Positions 11,480 to 23,935 of a stretch of 64,000 nt of DNA are shown here, in pieces. Position 1 is the first letter of the stretch. Every line of letters starts with the position of its first letter. The notes below the pieces were generated by a model. That model searched no databases. It had not been told where the DNA came from and saw nothing but the letters and a program-made list of their open reading frames with translations. Origin of the DNA: Acinonyx jubatus (lineage: Eukaryota; Chordata; Mammalia; Carnivora; Felidae); NCBI RefSeq assembly GCF_027475565.1, contig NC_069388.1:44398478-44462477 (forward strand), read 5' to 3'. A program made the translations under genes and the position numbers.

Positions 11480-11680
11480 CAGGTCACTGAATTCCCCAGC
11501 CCTTGCCCTCTGCCTCTGGCAACCATCGATATGTTCTCCATGTTGGTGAGCTTGATATTTTATCTTGTCTCATTTTGAGATTCCACATACAAGAGAGACC
11601 ATACAGTATTTGTCTCTCTGACTTATTTTCTTTAGCATAATGCCCTTGAGCATATTTTAAAATTATTTTTAAATCATTCT
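11480..11680 (-). mobile_element. L1 3'-end fragment (minus)
   Basis: Contains reverse-complemented L1 3' UTR words (GCAACCATCGATATGTTCTC, TTTGTCTCTCTGACTTA, CTTTAGCATAATGCCC) in the order seen in mammalian L1MA-type 3' ends. Confidence 0.7.
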
Positions 11681-11719
11681 TTTAATTTTTTTAAACATAT
11701 TTTAAAATTCTGCATAAAA

Positions 11720-12095
11720 ATGTGTTATAGAAGGCCACACAGTTTCTGACTTGTTTGCTGGAACGTCCTGACCTGTCATAATAAAAAGTTCAACCATCCT
11801 CGGGCTGCCATGCTGTGAGGAAGCCCAAGCCCTGTGGAGAGACCATGTAAACACTCTAGCAAGAGTTCCAGGTGAGCCAAGCCTTCACGTCATCCCAGCC
11901 CAGGTGCCAGACATGTGTGTGAAGAAGCCTTCAGATGATTCCAGCCCCCAGCCATCTGAGTGGCCCTGAGGCATTTATTTTCCCATCTGAAGCCCCTGCA
12001 GTCACAGAGCAGAACAGAGCCATCATGAGCGTAATAAAATGGCTTTTTCTCAATGCCACCAAATTTGGGGGTGGTTGTTGCACATCAGTATCCAA
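11720..12095 (+). mobile_element. Ancient MaLR-type LTR remnant (MLT1/MST-like)
   Basis: Ordered words GCTGTGAGGAAGCCCAAGC, GCCAGACATGTGTGTGAAG, CCTTCAGATGATTCCAGCC and a terminal GTAATAAAATGG match the well-known MLT1/MST LTR layout, including its polyadenylation part. No internal genes. Confidence 0.75.
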
Positions 12096-12429
12096 TGCAT
12101 GGATCAGATGACTGTCTCTGCTGCATGGAATCATGAACTCACAGCATGACTGCTGGGGACCTACCCCTCAGGGAAGTAGGGACAGCAAAGAGTGGAGCAG
12201 ATCACAGCAAACTATGGCTTGGCAAACAACCCTCAAGGTGTTCACTACATTTCTTGTTTGGGTGTTGCAGCAGCCTGTTTCCTCCCTAAGCAGCTGGGGG
12301 GCAGGCATATGGATTGAGAACTCTTGACCTCTTATATTTGAGCCGAGTTCTCAGGTCTTGCTCTCCCACATAGTAAGGCAATGAAAAGGAGGGAAGAGTG
12401 AAGAGGTGTATTTGCCGTGGTAAATGGCA
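12096..12429. other. Unique intronic sequence, nothing identified
   Basis: No repeat or coding feature recognised. It leads into the motif-rich segment that follows. Confidence 0.35.
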
Positions 12430-12860
12430 CCATGAATTCCCTTCCCTCCCAGCCCTACAGTGGTCTTCCAGCAGAAACAGTTGCCAAGAAATGGGAAATA
12501 TCCTCACAGCTCTGGCATCTTCCCTCTGTGGCCTCTCGAGTACAGAGGAGATCATTAGAGGGTCCTCGTGTTGCCTAGCAACCCGCGAATGCTGTTTGCT
12601 ATCATGTCATTAATATGATATGAAAGTGTTTCATAGAAGACATTCATCTTGCATTAATGAAAATCAAATTTGCTAATATGACAGAAAATCTGTTCTTCCT
12701 TGTGACTTTCTATATACTTAAGTAGCTTATTTATTGAATTAGACTATGAGTGGTTTTCAGGCTTGAGACTGTTAAAGAATCATAATAATGACTTTGTTTT
12801 CAATAATATCAGATGGAAGTTTAATGATGTGATTATGCAGCTATAACCCTGCGATCACCT
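12430..12860. promoter_or_regulatory. Candidate conserved element with a perfect RFX X-box
   Basis: Repeat-free segment carrying GTTGCCTAGCAACC at 12570-12583, a near-palindromic X-box of the RFX family. It is followed by POU/homeodomain-type words GCATTAATGA (12651-12660) and TTTGCTAATATG (about 12669-12680). RFX factors drive ciliary genes, and the host gene CFAP61 is a ciliary gene, so an intronic enhancer or alternative promoter is plausible. Conservation is inferred, not measured. Confidence 0.45.
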
Positions 12861-13489
12861 TCCTAGACCAAACCCCCTCCTCAGAAGCCCAACCCCAATG
12901 CCAACTAACTACTTGCCACCCAACTTCTTACTGTTAAAACCTCAACTAGGAAAGGATTCTGATTTGAGCCAGTATTCTTTCTAGATTATCCATGTCTTTC
13001 TTTGGAGCTCAGAGACAGAGGACTAAAGAAATGTCTGTAGCCTAAAGAAGGCTCCAGTGAATAAATGGGTCTCATACCGTCTTGAGCATGAGAGGAACTA
13101 CCAGAAGCAGCCATCTGCTTCTCTCTAAATAAGGGTAACAAAATATATCAGGCACTAAAACACAATTGTGTACTTTCAAACACACTTTATTCCTGAAAAC
13201 ATGTATGGAATTCAAATGTATAAAAGGCAAATAATAAGACTAATGTCTTAAAAGGGTGGTTCCCTTCCCAGAGAGTTAAATTACAATTGCCCAAAATGTC
13301 CCTTAATATTGGAAAGTCTGAATTCAGCACACAGAAAGGAGTTTTGGGGCATCAATGGCTGAGATATGAACAGACAAGTTGCATATTATAGTCAAATACA
13401 CAGAATCAACATCTATAAGTCAAGGGCTGCTTCTAGAGGCATTCAGAAAGAAAACTTTCAAAAATCTAATTGCAGAGCTGTATTTCTAG
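12861..13489. other. Unique intronic sequence, nothing identified
   Basis: No repeat family, exon or striking motif cluster recognised. Confidence 0.35.
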
Positions 13490-14619
13490 AAATTACTTTT
13501 TACAAAACTTTTTTTTTCAATTTACAAAAGTAATGTATAATCATTGCATAACTGAAAGGGGTGGGGATAAGAAGAAACAAAAAGTTATCCATAAACAATA
13601 ACCCAGATAATGACCATCGTAAATTTTTTTGGTGTGTGTCCTTCCAGTATTTTTATCTGAATATATAAATATTTGTATATGTTAACAATATTTAACATGC
13701 TAATTTATGACTTGCTATTTTGGCTTATTAGGATATTCTGAACACTCTGCATTTCCTCAGATATTATTTTAATGGCATTATTTTTAATGACTTTAAGAGG
13801 GTATACCATACCAATGTATCTTACTAAATCAGGTTGCTTCTGACTTTTTGTTTTGATAATTAACACCACAGTAAACATCCTTAATGGTACAACTTTTTTG
13901 TTTCCCTGATGGTTTCCATTGTAGTTTTTTAAGTGGCATTAATTCTTTTTCACTCAACACGTATTCACTGAACACCAGTGTGCTGGCTGGGCACAGCCAC
14001 CAATGAGAAAGCCAAGTTTCCTTCCTTCACAGAGCTTAAAAATGAGTAGTAGAAATAGAAGATTTTAAACAGCAGTTAGAAAAATTCTGCCATCACCCAA
14101 GTGAGTGTACCTCTTCTCCCAAGCCTGCTCCTCTCCCTGGCACTGAGCACATTCCAGATGTGTGAATATGTGTGCCCCATATAGACTGCACACATTTTCT
14201 TCTTTCACTTAATGATACCCATGGAAGATCTTTCTGTGTGTGTACACATTGATCTCATTGTTCTTAATGGCTTCTTTATATTCCATAGAATGGCTAAATC
14301 CCAGCTGATTTAAATATTTTCTTGTCAATGAACATGTTCATTAATCTGTGTGCATCAACAATGGAATTTCTGGATCAATGTGTATGCACATTTAAATTTT
14401 GATCAAGGGGTGCCAGGGTGGCTCAGTCTGTTGAGTGTCCAACTTTGGCTCAGGTCATGATCTCATGGTCTGTGAGTTCCAGCCCCATGTCGGGCTCTGT
14501 GCTGACAACTCGGAGCCTGGAGCCTGCTTCAGATTCTGTGTCTCCCTCTCTCTGTCTCTCTCTCTGCCCCTCCCACACTCACTCTCCGTCTCTCTAGCTC
14601 TCAAAACATAAGTGAACAT

Positions 14620-14660
<41 letters not shown>

Positions 14661-14960
14661 AATTGTGATCAAGAAAAAAGAAAGAAGTGTTGATCAAGAC
14701 ATTAGCTTAAATTGTCCTCAAAAAGGGTTATTTCAATTTATATTCCCATCAACAGTTGTGCCAGGGCTCGTTTCTCCCCTCCACCCACAACACTGGATAT
14801 ATTCCAGGTTTTAATTTTTGCCACCCTGCAGGAAGAAGGAGTAGAAACACAGTATCATACTTCCAACTTGCATTTCTTTAGTGTCAAATTTCTTGTTTCT
14901 ATCCTTTATCCATTTTCCTATCGTTTGCCTTTTTCTTTAACTTATGTGTGTTTATAAATA
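13490..14960 (-). mobile_element. Ancient L1 (L1ME-like) remnant, minus, split by a SINE
   Basis: Words typical of old L1 3' regions on the reverse strand recur: GTGTGTCCTTCCAGTAT, ACCACAGTAAACATCCTTA, GGCTTCTTTATATTCCATAG, TATATTCCCATCAACAGT. The copy is highly diverged, and a SINE at 14408 interrupts it. Subfamily and edges are approximate. Confidence 0.6.
14408..14665 (+). mobile_element. Carnivore SINE with long (TAAA)n tail
   Basis: GGGTGCCAGGGTGGCTCAG head, CT-rich segment, then about 35 bases of TAAA repeats. The short direct repeat TGATCAAG at 14400-14407 and 14666-14673 marks the insertion. Confidence 0.92.
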
Positions 14961-14983
14961 ATATAAGACTAATAGTTCTTATT

Positions 14984-15012
14984 ATATATATATTTATATA
15001 TATATATATATA
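14984..15012. repeat. (TA)n microsatellite
   Basis: About 28 bases of TA repeat with one interruption (TTTA). Confidence 0.9.
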
Positions 15013-15039
15013 GCAAATATTTTCTAGAATATCATTTTT

Positions 15040-15690
15040 AAGGTAATAGACTACTTTTTTAGAAAAGTTCTAAGTTTGCAGAAAAATTGATCATGAAGTA
15101 TAGAGAGTTTCCATATATCCTTCCCACCCCCAACATACAATTTTCTCTGCTGTTTACATCTTTAATTAGTGTGGTATATTTGTTACAGCTGATGAACTGA
15201 GCCCACAGTTTATATTACAGTTTATTCTTTGTGTTGTACATTCTATGGGTCTTGACAAATGTGCAATGATATGTGTCCAGCATTACTGTATCACTGTCCT
15301 ACTAGTCTCTTAGGCTCCACCTATTTACCCCTCCCTTCCTCTCTACCTCCAGACTCCTTATAACTACTGATCTTTCTACTGTATCCATAGTTTTGCCTTT
15401 TCTAGATGTCATATATTTGTATCTATACAATATGTAGCCTTTTCCGTTAGCAATATGCACTGAAGTTTCCTCCATGTCTTTTTGTGGCTTAATAGCTCAT
15501 TTTTGTATCACAGAATAATATTCCATTGTATGGATGTATACCATAGTTTGTTTATCCATTCACCTGTCAAAGAACATCTTGATTACTTCCAAGTTTTGGC
15601 AATTACGAATAAAGCTATAGACATCTGGGTGCAGGTTTTGTGTGGATATAAGGTTTTCAACTCATTTGAGTATAAGCAAAGGGGTACAAA
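15040..15690 (-). mobile_element. Old L1 3' region (minus)
   Basis: Reverse-strand L1 words in order: TGTTGTACATTCTATGGG, CCATAGTTTTGCCTTTTC, AATATTCCATTGTATGGATG, CCATAGTTTGTTTATCCATT, TGGGTGCAGGTTTTGTGTGG. Diverged, with no open frame of note. Confidence 0.75.
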
Positions 15691-15832
15691 AAGCTCAGAG
15701 CCTGGAGCCTGCTTCGGATTCTGTGTCTCCCTCTCTCTCTGCCCCTCACCTGCTCATGCTCTGTCTGTCCCTCTCTCTCTCTCTCTCTCTCTGTCCCTCT
15801 CTCAAAAGTAAATAAACATTTAAAAAAATTTT
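15691..15832 (+). mobile_element. 5'-truncated carnivore SINE
   Basis: Begins in the middle of the SINE (AGCTCAGAGCCTGGAGCC) without the tRNA-like head. It then has the CT-rich segment with an expanded TC run (15773-15792) and AAGTAAATAAACATT tail. Confidence 0.9.
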
Positions 15833-15889
15833 TTAAAGATTCTAATGGACTCCTAATGATAAGACCCAGTATAGTTTTTGGTCCATGGT

Positions 15890-16600
15890 TTTAATTTACT
15901 CACACATCCAGTCAGCAAACCTTTATTAAGCACCTGCTGTGTACTCTGTTCTGCAGGTACAGTTGTGACTAGGACCGAAAGAGTCTAGCCCTTCTGGATT
16001 TTATATTCTAGAGGAGGACACCCGACCACAAACAAGTAAATTAATCTGCAAACAAGACCATATCAAAGAGCAAGAAGGGCTATGAATGAACTAAGAAAAG
16101 GCGGGCAGGAGTTGAGGTGGGCGGGACAGACGCTCTGAGGAAGGCATATCTAGCAGAATGCTGGCCAATGAGACACACGTGGGCACAGGCGATCTGGAGA
16201 GAGAGGAGGTCAGCCAGGGGGACCAGCAGGTGCAGAGACCCTGAAGTGGGAGAAGTCTTGGTGTGTGTGAGAGACAAAAAGAAGCCCATGTGGCTGGAGC
16301 AGAGTAAATTAAGGTCAGCGGAGCTGTAGCATATAGATCTTTGTAGGGAGAGGTTTGGGCTCTTGGTACCTGTTTCCACACGTGCAGAGTAGTAACATGC
16401 CAGTTCGTGTTTTGAAAGTTCACTGCAGGTATGGTGGAGGATGGATTGTAGTGGTCATGAGGAGGCTCCTGCCGTTATCCCAGGTGAGAAATGGTGGTCT
16501 GGACCATATGGATCCAGGTTGAGGTGGTCAGATTTGAGGTATATTTTAGCAGCAGAGTGTGCAAGACTTATTCCAAGCAAAGTAGTCACCTGCTCACTCG
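15890..16600 (+). repeat. Ancient interspersed repeat, family not named
   Basis: The segment resembles a widespread old mammalian repeat, with words such as ATTAAGCACCTGCTGTG, TTTATATTCTAGAGGAGG, GTTATCCCAGGTGAGAAATG and GAGGTATATTTTAGCAG in the usual order. I cannot name the family, and a chance resemblance in part is possible. Confidence 0.4.
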
Positions 16601-17401
16601 ACTCTCAAACTTAACATGGCCAAACAGAACTCGTGATCCACGTCTGTAGTGGGCACTGTGGGTGGCCCAACTATACTCAGTCTGGTCATTAGGAGTCCGT
16701 TAGAATCTTTCATCGGTCCACTGGCCCATCCCACAGGTGTGTGAATGTTGGCCTGTAACTCATGAACAAAGAGTAGGAAAGTTATGCTTTGCCCATTCCT
16801 GAGACAGCCAAAGACAGTCACGGGCTATAAGTTGCCTCAAGGTTCAGCCAACTCTGAACCTCTGGGGACAGTTCACACCCCAGAGCTCCCCTGGACCCAG
16901 ACTGAAGCCACACTCCAGTTCAAACCCCTTCTCACTCAGCTCCTTCCCTGCCCCTCCTGTTCCCTTGGCCTCCCTTCTGTCCTCCCTGTCCCCCTCATGA
17001 GCATCTTGGGAGACAGTATGTTCAGAGAAAAGAGACAAGAGTGTCCCAATATTCCAATGTCCAGAAGGAAATGTGGTTCAAAAAGTAGAAAGCAAAGTGG
17101 GATTTCTCCCAGAGAAATGGTGGTCAGCTGTGTTGGATTCCACTGGGGGGCCGAATAAGGTGGGGATAGGTCATGGGATTTGGCTTTCATAAGAGCTGCT
17201 TCTGAGGAGGTGGCAGCTGGAAATAGCTTGAGAGAGAGGGTACAACCTGAAGAACTGGAAATGCAGCAAATAGAGCCAAATTTTGAGACGTTTTGCATGA
17301 ATACAGAAGTGGGGGATACTTAGGAGGGGGAAATGATAAATGTTGTTTGTAAGCAAATAAATGATGCATGTGAAATCAGAATAGTGGCAAAGCTGGGACA
17401 A
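16601..17401. other. Unique intronic sequence, nothing identified
   Basis: GC-moderate DNA with overlapping short open frames on both strands. None shows a recognisable domain. Confidence 0.35.
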
Positions 17402-17448
17402 CTTTTTTTTTATTTGAGAGAGAGCAAGTGAGTTGGAAGAGGGGCAGG

Positions 17449-17492
<44 letters not shown>

Positions 17493-17614
17493 CTCAAGCA
17501 GGCTCCATGCTGTGCTCAGAGCCCGACATGGGGCTCGATCCCACGACCCTGGGATCATGACCTGAGCCGAAATCAAGAGTTGGATGCTCAACTGATTGAG
17601 CAATTCAGGTGCCC
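17402..17614 (-). mobile_element. Carnivore tRNA-Lys-derived SINE (minus)
   Basis: T-run, GA repeat of about 38 bases (17453-17490), GGGCTCGATCCCACG, GATCATGACCTGAGCC, and a degenerate head ending CAGGTGCCC. Confidence 0.9.
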
Positions 17615-18717
17615 GTGGGATGGCTTTTCTATCCTAACACGTGCAGAGGCAGAGTCACGGGAGAAAATAGGCAGGTTGGGGCATTTAGGGGTAAAAACAT
17701 GAGGCAGTTCCCAACTGTTTTCTCAGTAAAGCAGGAGGCAAGCTTGTCACCTAAGAGCAGACAAGCAGAAAGGGGACTTGAAGGTTTGAGGAAAGAGAAA
17801 AAGTCATCTCAGAGAGGAAAAAAGAAATGAATTCACCAGGGCAGGACTTGGGGTCATGGGGCAATGTTGAGAGCACATCAGAGATCTTCCAGGGTGAATG
17901 TGAAGTTGGATCAGGAGGTGGTGTGAGGTTTTTTTCCTATCCATCTGCGGTTTCTCGGGTACAGAAAAGAAGCAGGCAGACAGCGGGAGACATGGAGGGA
18001 AAGGGAGCAAGGGATTAAGGGTGTTTGCAGGGGAGGGACCCTAGAGCCTCATCTCTAAGGAGCAGCTGATGGTGTTGGCCTCTGACTCATCCGGCCTCAC
18101 CTCAGCCTCCCGGCTCCACTCTGAGAAAGTGGAAAATGGCTCTAGAAGCTGGCATCTGGCAGCTAGGCTGTGATAAACACGGCTCAGACAATATAAACAG
18201 TGGTTGGCCCAGGCCTCTTTGTCACCCTTATGAAACAGGACAAAGGGACACAGCAACCAGAAAAACCACCCTCTCTTCTGAATCACGAGGGACTCTAGCC
18301 CAGCTTTCCAGCCTCCCACATCTTGCGTGGAAACCACCAACAGAGCCAATCACCAGACTGCTGCCCTTCACCCTGGCCCTCTTAGGGACTTCCCCACCCA
18401 AGCCAACATCACGTAGTAAGCACCCTCCCTCCCCCCGCTTACCCAGACACCCCTTGGTGCTTTGCTCTTTTGCAGCAGGAACAGAAACCTAACTTTGCTC
18501 TACCGCCACCAGGGTTCCCTCCTTCATTCATTCAACTCCCACATTTCTACAGCACTTAGCTTCTGACAACTCTGAAGAGTTGTCCCTTCTCTTCCACTCA
18601 TTTATTCACTTACCTATATCAGTGTGGACCTAGGGATTCTTACACTATCTCCTGGGTTATAAGCCATTACCCTCATTATTGTGTTTTTGAGAAGAACTAG
18701 GAATATATAAGCTGATT
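17615..18717. other. Unique intronic sequence, nothing identified
   Basis: No repeat or exon recognised beyond possible continuation of the unnamed old repeat near 17640-17830. Confidence 0.3.
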
Positions 18718-18826
18718 TTTTTTTTAATTTAAAGTCGGCTCTATGCCCAACATGAGGCTTGAATTCATGACCCTGAGATCAAGAGTCATACGCTTTACTG
18801 ACTTGAGCCAGTCAGGCAGGCACCCT
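18718..18826 (-). mobile_element. Short, old carnivore SINE remnant (minus)
   Basis: T-run at the left, then TTGAATTCATGACCCTGAG and a decayed head ending CAGGCAGGCACCC. It lacks the CT-rich segment and is more diverged than the other copies. Confidence 0.75.
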
Positions 18827-20539
18827 CTGTTCGTTGAATCTTACTGCTTGATTTTTGGAAACTACCAATCTGAAAACATAAAAGTGACAAAGAAAGTGAA
18901 GGAACAGTTTGAGTTTGTCATTATATCTGGTAAAAGCCTCAGTTTAAAAAAATATAAACACATTCATTAGAAAAGCCTGTTATGACAGGGAATTATTTTA
19001 AATGTGTATTAATTACTTAATCATTACAAACACATATTAAACATGCCATATATTCTGTATTCGTGAGTGCTGTTTCTACTAAGTACTCTCAAAATTTAAA
19101 GGGCAATTAATTTAACCAAAGGAATAATGAGGCAGCTTGCTTCTCTGACGTTGGCTGGTTGTTGTGGCCTCGGCCTCACAAAAGGTGATCCCACCTGGCT
19201 CCTTTGTTTCCCCTACTCTCGGACTTGTGGGGGTTTACATGTGCATATACACACTTTTTTTTTCTTTTCCTACAGAAAATAGATAGGAAATGGCCATGGC
19301 TGTGAGCGTGGCTGAGTGGCTGAGTGGCCTAATGCTAGCCTGTGCTCTCTGCAGCCTAATTAAAGGAAAATGGTTGTGCTTTCTATGAAGAGAGACACAG
19401 AATAACAAGAGAGGAACATAGGAAGGGAAGCTGAGCACTAAGAGCTTTCCCTTTGCTGCAGAATTAAATGCTAACCTTGCCTCATATTCTTAGGCCTGAA
19501 TTTATATAAGAAATCAATGTAAATAGCTGGACAACTTTCAGGGCAGTAGATTTATCATACAAGTGCAATTAATGCAGACCCTGATAAACCAGCGATGTGC
19601 AAGGAGATGCCACAGATAGAATTAAAGGGCAGATACATAGCACTAGATAGTGTAGACTCATCTCCTTACTCTGACGCCAGGCGCAGAGGCATCGGAAGGG
19701 ACTTCCAGACCCACTTCCCCACCATGGTGAAAGGTCTGGGCAGACCACGCTGCAAATGTGCTTTAACTGGTAAACTTAAATAGAAGGGAAATTTGTTAAG
19801 TTTATAAAAAAAATTATACTCTTTCTACAAGAAGACTGGTTTGCTCTGCCAGGTCAGGCAAAAAGTCAGATAGGTCAGAAGAAAACCTGGCCCAGCTGGG
19901 CTTTGAGATGACTGCACCTTAATCCTGCCTGGCCCATTTTCCTGACTGCCTTCCTAATACATCCCATGAACAACTGGGTTGGCCATTTTTGTCCCAATTG
20001 GCTCTTTCTTCAAAATAAACTAGGAGAAACAAAACTCCACCTTTCCTCTTTTTTTTAAACCTTTATCAATTCAGACAAAAAATACATATATCGAATCCTC
20101 AGTTTAACTGTTTTTATGTAATTTTTATTGATTCCCACATAGCTCTTTAGTGCATGACAAAACATCATGAAGTCTTGTTATGAAGTCTCTCTTACCTTTA
20201 GTGCAGCTAAATTTAATTGCTGCCATAAAACTACAGCTAAATTAGCTTATGCAGACACCCTTGAATGTAGGAAAACCAGTCCCTGAGGAGAAAAATTGTA
20301 GGATTCGGCCAAAAACAGACTTTCTTACAATCAAACAACAAAGAGTGCTTATTTTAATTAATTATTTCATACCAGAAAAGATCTGAGGCAACTTACACAA
20401 ATATATACAATAATATATAATTAAGAACAAGAATAATAACCATAGCAACACAATACACATGGAGCCCTTCGCCTGTGCCGGTCATAAAGCGACCTTGTTC
20501 CTGGATTGTCTCCCCAGGTTCTGATAGTGAGTCTTGGAG
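18827..20539. other. Unique intronic sequence; part may be conserved
   Basis: No transposon recognised. The part at about 19090-19790 has AATTAAT-type homeodomain words and a CCTTTGTTT SOX-type word, so it could be regulatory, but the evidence is weak. Confidence 0.3.
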
Positions 20540-20645
20540 GGAAGGACTGTCGTTTTCCCCATTTTACAGCTAGGAAGACCAAGGCTGGGAGAGGTTACAT
20601 AAGCAATAAGTAGCACAGCTGGGCCAAAAATAAAAGTCATCATCA
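20540..20645 (-). mobile_element. MIR-like SINE fragment
   Basis: CCATTTTACAGCTAGGAAG followed by GGCTGGGAGAGGTTACATA and GTAGCACAGCTGGG is the characteristic MIR core and tail-side order of ancient mammalian SINEs. Diverged. Confidence 0.6.
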
Positions 20646-22329
20646 AATGGGAATCTAAGGGCAGGACACCTGGGTGGAGCTGAGCTGCCGTGTAGAGGGT
20701 GGGTATTTGAGCATAGGTTTTTATTTAGAAAATCCACACATTTGGCTTTGAATTCCTTCAAGGTCGTAAGAAGGAGGGAAATATCCGTGGTTGGATTTGT
20801 AATGGTCATAAGATAAATGCATTCCATTTTCTAAGGTGAAGCAGTTTCTCCTGGTCTAAGTATCCAGAATTCAGAAAAATAAATGGAGGCAGACAGATCT
20901 TTCAGATATTCCTTTATGGCATTTCCAAAAACCAAGACTTATGTCTCCAGTGGCAAGGGTGGCAGGCAGTCTGTGCTCTGTCCTCAGCATGATCTGGGTG
21001 CTGACACTCACTCAGGACAAGTGTGTTCTTTGAGATACTATGAAGCCTAAGAAAACTTTTGTGCTTGAGAGAGCATGGCCTCCCCATGTTGGTGTGGGCC
21101 GTGCCAGGGCCCATGGGCTGGTCAGGATCTCCTTCTAGAGACAGTTATGCGTGTGCCCAGCTCACAGATAAGCCACACCAGTTCCAATGGCCTGCAGCAG
21201 ACGGCAGCCTCTGTGCACTGAGCAGAGAAAGCGGTGCAAGGCAATGTTTTCTAGCACCTCTGCGGCCAGCTGACTGTAAGACCAGCCAGGACACTGTAAG
21301 ATGCCAGGCTTTATTTAAGTACTGTTAGCTTCTGGTTCCTGGGTACACCGTGATAATCTGCTGAACACCACCTCTGTGGATCCCTGAGCGGACCAGCCAT
21401 AGGAGAGAAGTTGTTTACAAGCCATTCAGAAGATGGCTGACTTCTGCCCCAAATTAGAATTTTGGTTTTAGTGCTAGTGCATCGTAAGCCATTCTTCCTT
21501 AGAGCAGTAAACACCCATTATCTGTTGAGGCCAGTTCTAGACTGTGACAAAAAAACACAGCCAATCTTTAGCAGGTGACAATTACAAGTGGTTATCAAAT
21601 AGCTAGTGGGTTTTGCTTTCAAAATCATTAATCTTACCTTTCCAGGTGTGCCCCAAAGCAGTAAGTTGACTAGATAGAGATTCTGGCAAACTCAGGTTGG
21701 ACAGGAAGCATTCATAATTAAACTTTCATTTCAGTCTGCAGGGTTCTTTTGTTTTTTTGTTTTTTTTTTCTGTTTGGTTTTGCCTGCCCATGTGATATGT
21801 GGCATCCCTGAGTGAAGTCCACTGCCCCAGAAACATGTAATTTAATTTCTGAGCAAACCTAGGGTTAACTGGAAATACTTATTTGTTCCTATTATTATTT
21901 TTAAAAATTATATTGAAATGCATGAATCCACTTTCTTTCATGGGCAGAATAAAATTATCAGAATACAGCCTTATAGTGTGAATACAATTTGTCCCCTGTT
22001 CACTGCATTTAAGCCTGCTTGAGCTGGATGGGGACATGTAGGACACCAGGGCTCTCCCACGGGCTTGAAGGTGGCTGTCACATATGTAAAATGTTTTGTG
22101 TGGGTTTTGTTCCAGAGTGTTTAATTTGGGGTCATGGTTGAATCTAGAGTAGTAGATAGGTTCTAGTTCTGGGAACGTCAACAACACACATTCTCCCAAT
22201 TTTCATGAACTTAACTATAAGAAAAGAATTTTGTTAAATCAGATGCTGTGGAGTCTTTGGGCTATCATAGCAGACACAACATCCATTCACTCATTCCTCT
22301 TCAGAAACAGAATCCTGATTTATAGGATG
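20646..22329. other. Unique intronic sequence, nothing identified
   Basis: No repeat, exon or strong motif cluster recognised. Confidence 0.35.
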
Positions 22330-22650
22330 TTACATTGTATTCAAAATAAATGACAATGATTCCCAGCCTTCCCTGCAGCCAAGGAAGCCATATGACTAAT
22401 CTTTGGCCAGTAAGACATAAATAGAAGTGCTATGTGAGATTTCTAGGAATTGTCCCTAAACGAGAGGGGAAGGAACCTCTTTTTCTCTTTATCCATCTAA
22501 GAACATATATGTGAAGACTGGAACTCAGCAGCCATTTTGCACCATGAAGCCAAGTGTCCTATGGATAGTACTGTGATCTGATGGCTGTGGAACCACCATG
22601 CCCATCCTGGACACTCCACCTAGCCTTTTTTTTTTTTTTATGTGAAAGAA
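22330..22650 (+). repeat. Ancient LTR-like or DNA-transposon repeat, family uncertain
   Basis: The words CCTTCCCTGCAGCC, GGCCAGTAAGACATAAATAG, CAGCAGCCATTTTGCACC and ATGGCTGTGGAACCACCATG occur in the order of a common old mammalian repeat that I cannot name securely. It ends near an A/T run at 22628. Confidence 0.45.
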
Positions 22651-22689
22651 AAAGTACTGATTTAAAGATTTTTTACAGGAAATGAGATT

Positions 22690-22910
22690 TGGTTGTGCAC
22701 TTGTTCAGAGCATGAACTTTGAGGTCAAGCAGAATTATGATTAAGACCTAATTCATCCTCGTTAGTTATGTGACCTTGGGCAAGTCATTTAACCTTTCTG
22801 AATCTATTTATTCATCTGTAAAATGGACTGGAAAGTCCCACTTTAGAGGACTGGAATCAGGATGGAGTGAGATAATGCATAAAAACTGTTTAGCACAGTG
22901 TCTGTGGGTT
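22690..22910 (+). mobile_element. MIR SINE
   Basis: Near full-length MIR: TTTGAGGTCAAGCAG, ATGTGACCTTGGGCAAGTCA, TTTAACCTTTCTGAATC, CATCTGTAAAATGG, GAGATAATGCATAAAAAC, TAGCACAGTGTCTG in consensus order. Confidence 0.88.
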
Positions 22911-23071
22911 TATGTCCCCAGATGAATACAACAGCACCTCCCCATCAAGCTGTGATAGAAACTTCCCTGTCCCAGAGTGCAGTAAGCATCTGCCAGGTTG
23001 TAAGCTACCTTAGGCAGTAGAGCCACACACCGACTAACTATGGAATGACTTTAATAAGAATTAGAAACACT

Positions 23072-23276
23072 GGGCCGCCTGGGTGGTTCAGTCGGTTAAA
23101 CACCCGACTTCGGCTCGGGTCATGATCTCACGGTTCATGAGTTTGAGCCCCACATCAGGCTCTCTGCTGTCAATGAAGAGCCTGCTTCAGATCTTCTGTC
23201 TCCCTCACTCTACTCCTCCTCCAGCCTCTCTCTCTGTCTCTCAAAAATAAATAAACATAAAAAAATTAACGAATTC
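23072..23276 (+). mobile_element. Carnivore tRNA-Lys-derived SINE
   Basis: GGGCCGCCTGGGTGGTTCAGTC-like head, CT-rich segment and AATAAATAAACATAAA tail. Direct repeat GAAACACT at 23064-23071 and 23277-23284. Confidence 0.92.
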
Positions 23277-23935
23277 GAAACACTGTACAAACACATCACA
23301 TCTCTGATTTCACAGATATCATTGCTTAGGACAAGGCAGAAGTAGTTGTTTCTTTTCTTTCTTTTTTTCTTTGTTTCTTTTTTTTTTTTTTGAAGGATAA
23401 TCAATCTAAAAAATTTTGAAGTAATGAGCAATGTCCATGAAAAACCGATGGGTTCCGAAGTGACCAAAGGTTGGCAAACACTAGCAAAAGAGAGGTTGGC
23501 AAACAGAAATGCAGCGACAAAGAACTGAGGACAAGCAGATGGCAGTTTCACTCCTGCTGAGCTCCTCCCCAGCCTTGCTTTCCCACCGCAGCCTGAACCC
23601 ACCTCAGTGTCCCTAATTCTACCCTCCGCACTTCTAGGGTGAGGACCACGCTTTCACAGTGGTTCCCTCTGTGCCCAAAAGCGTCTGGCTATAACTGATT
23701 AATGGCAAAGAATGACCCCGGAGGTGTTCCCCTTCCTTCCCATTTTACAGCTATGGAGTCAGGAGTCCTGGAAGACACCTAGGACAGAGAAAAGGGGAGA
23801 GAAAAGTCCTCACAGGAGCACAGTGGGGAAGAAATGAGAATTAAAGCACAAGTGAATTGAGCCAGCAGAGAGTACAGAACCAGAGGAAAATAGGTGCTAG
23901 AAATAAACAGGGTTTTGAAAGGCCTCATTGAAGCT
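23277..23935. other. Unique intronic sequence with a T-rich run
   Basis: A TTTC/T-rich stretch lies at about 23347-23393. No exon or repeat otherwise identified. Confidence 0.35.
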
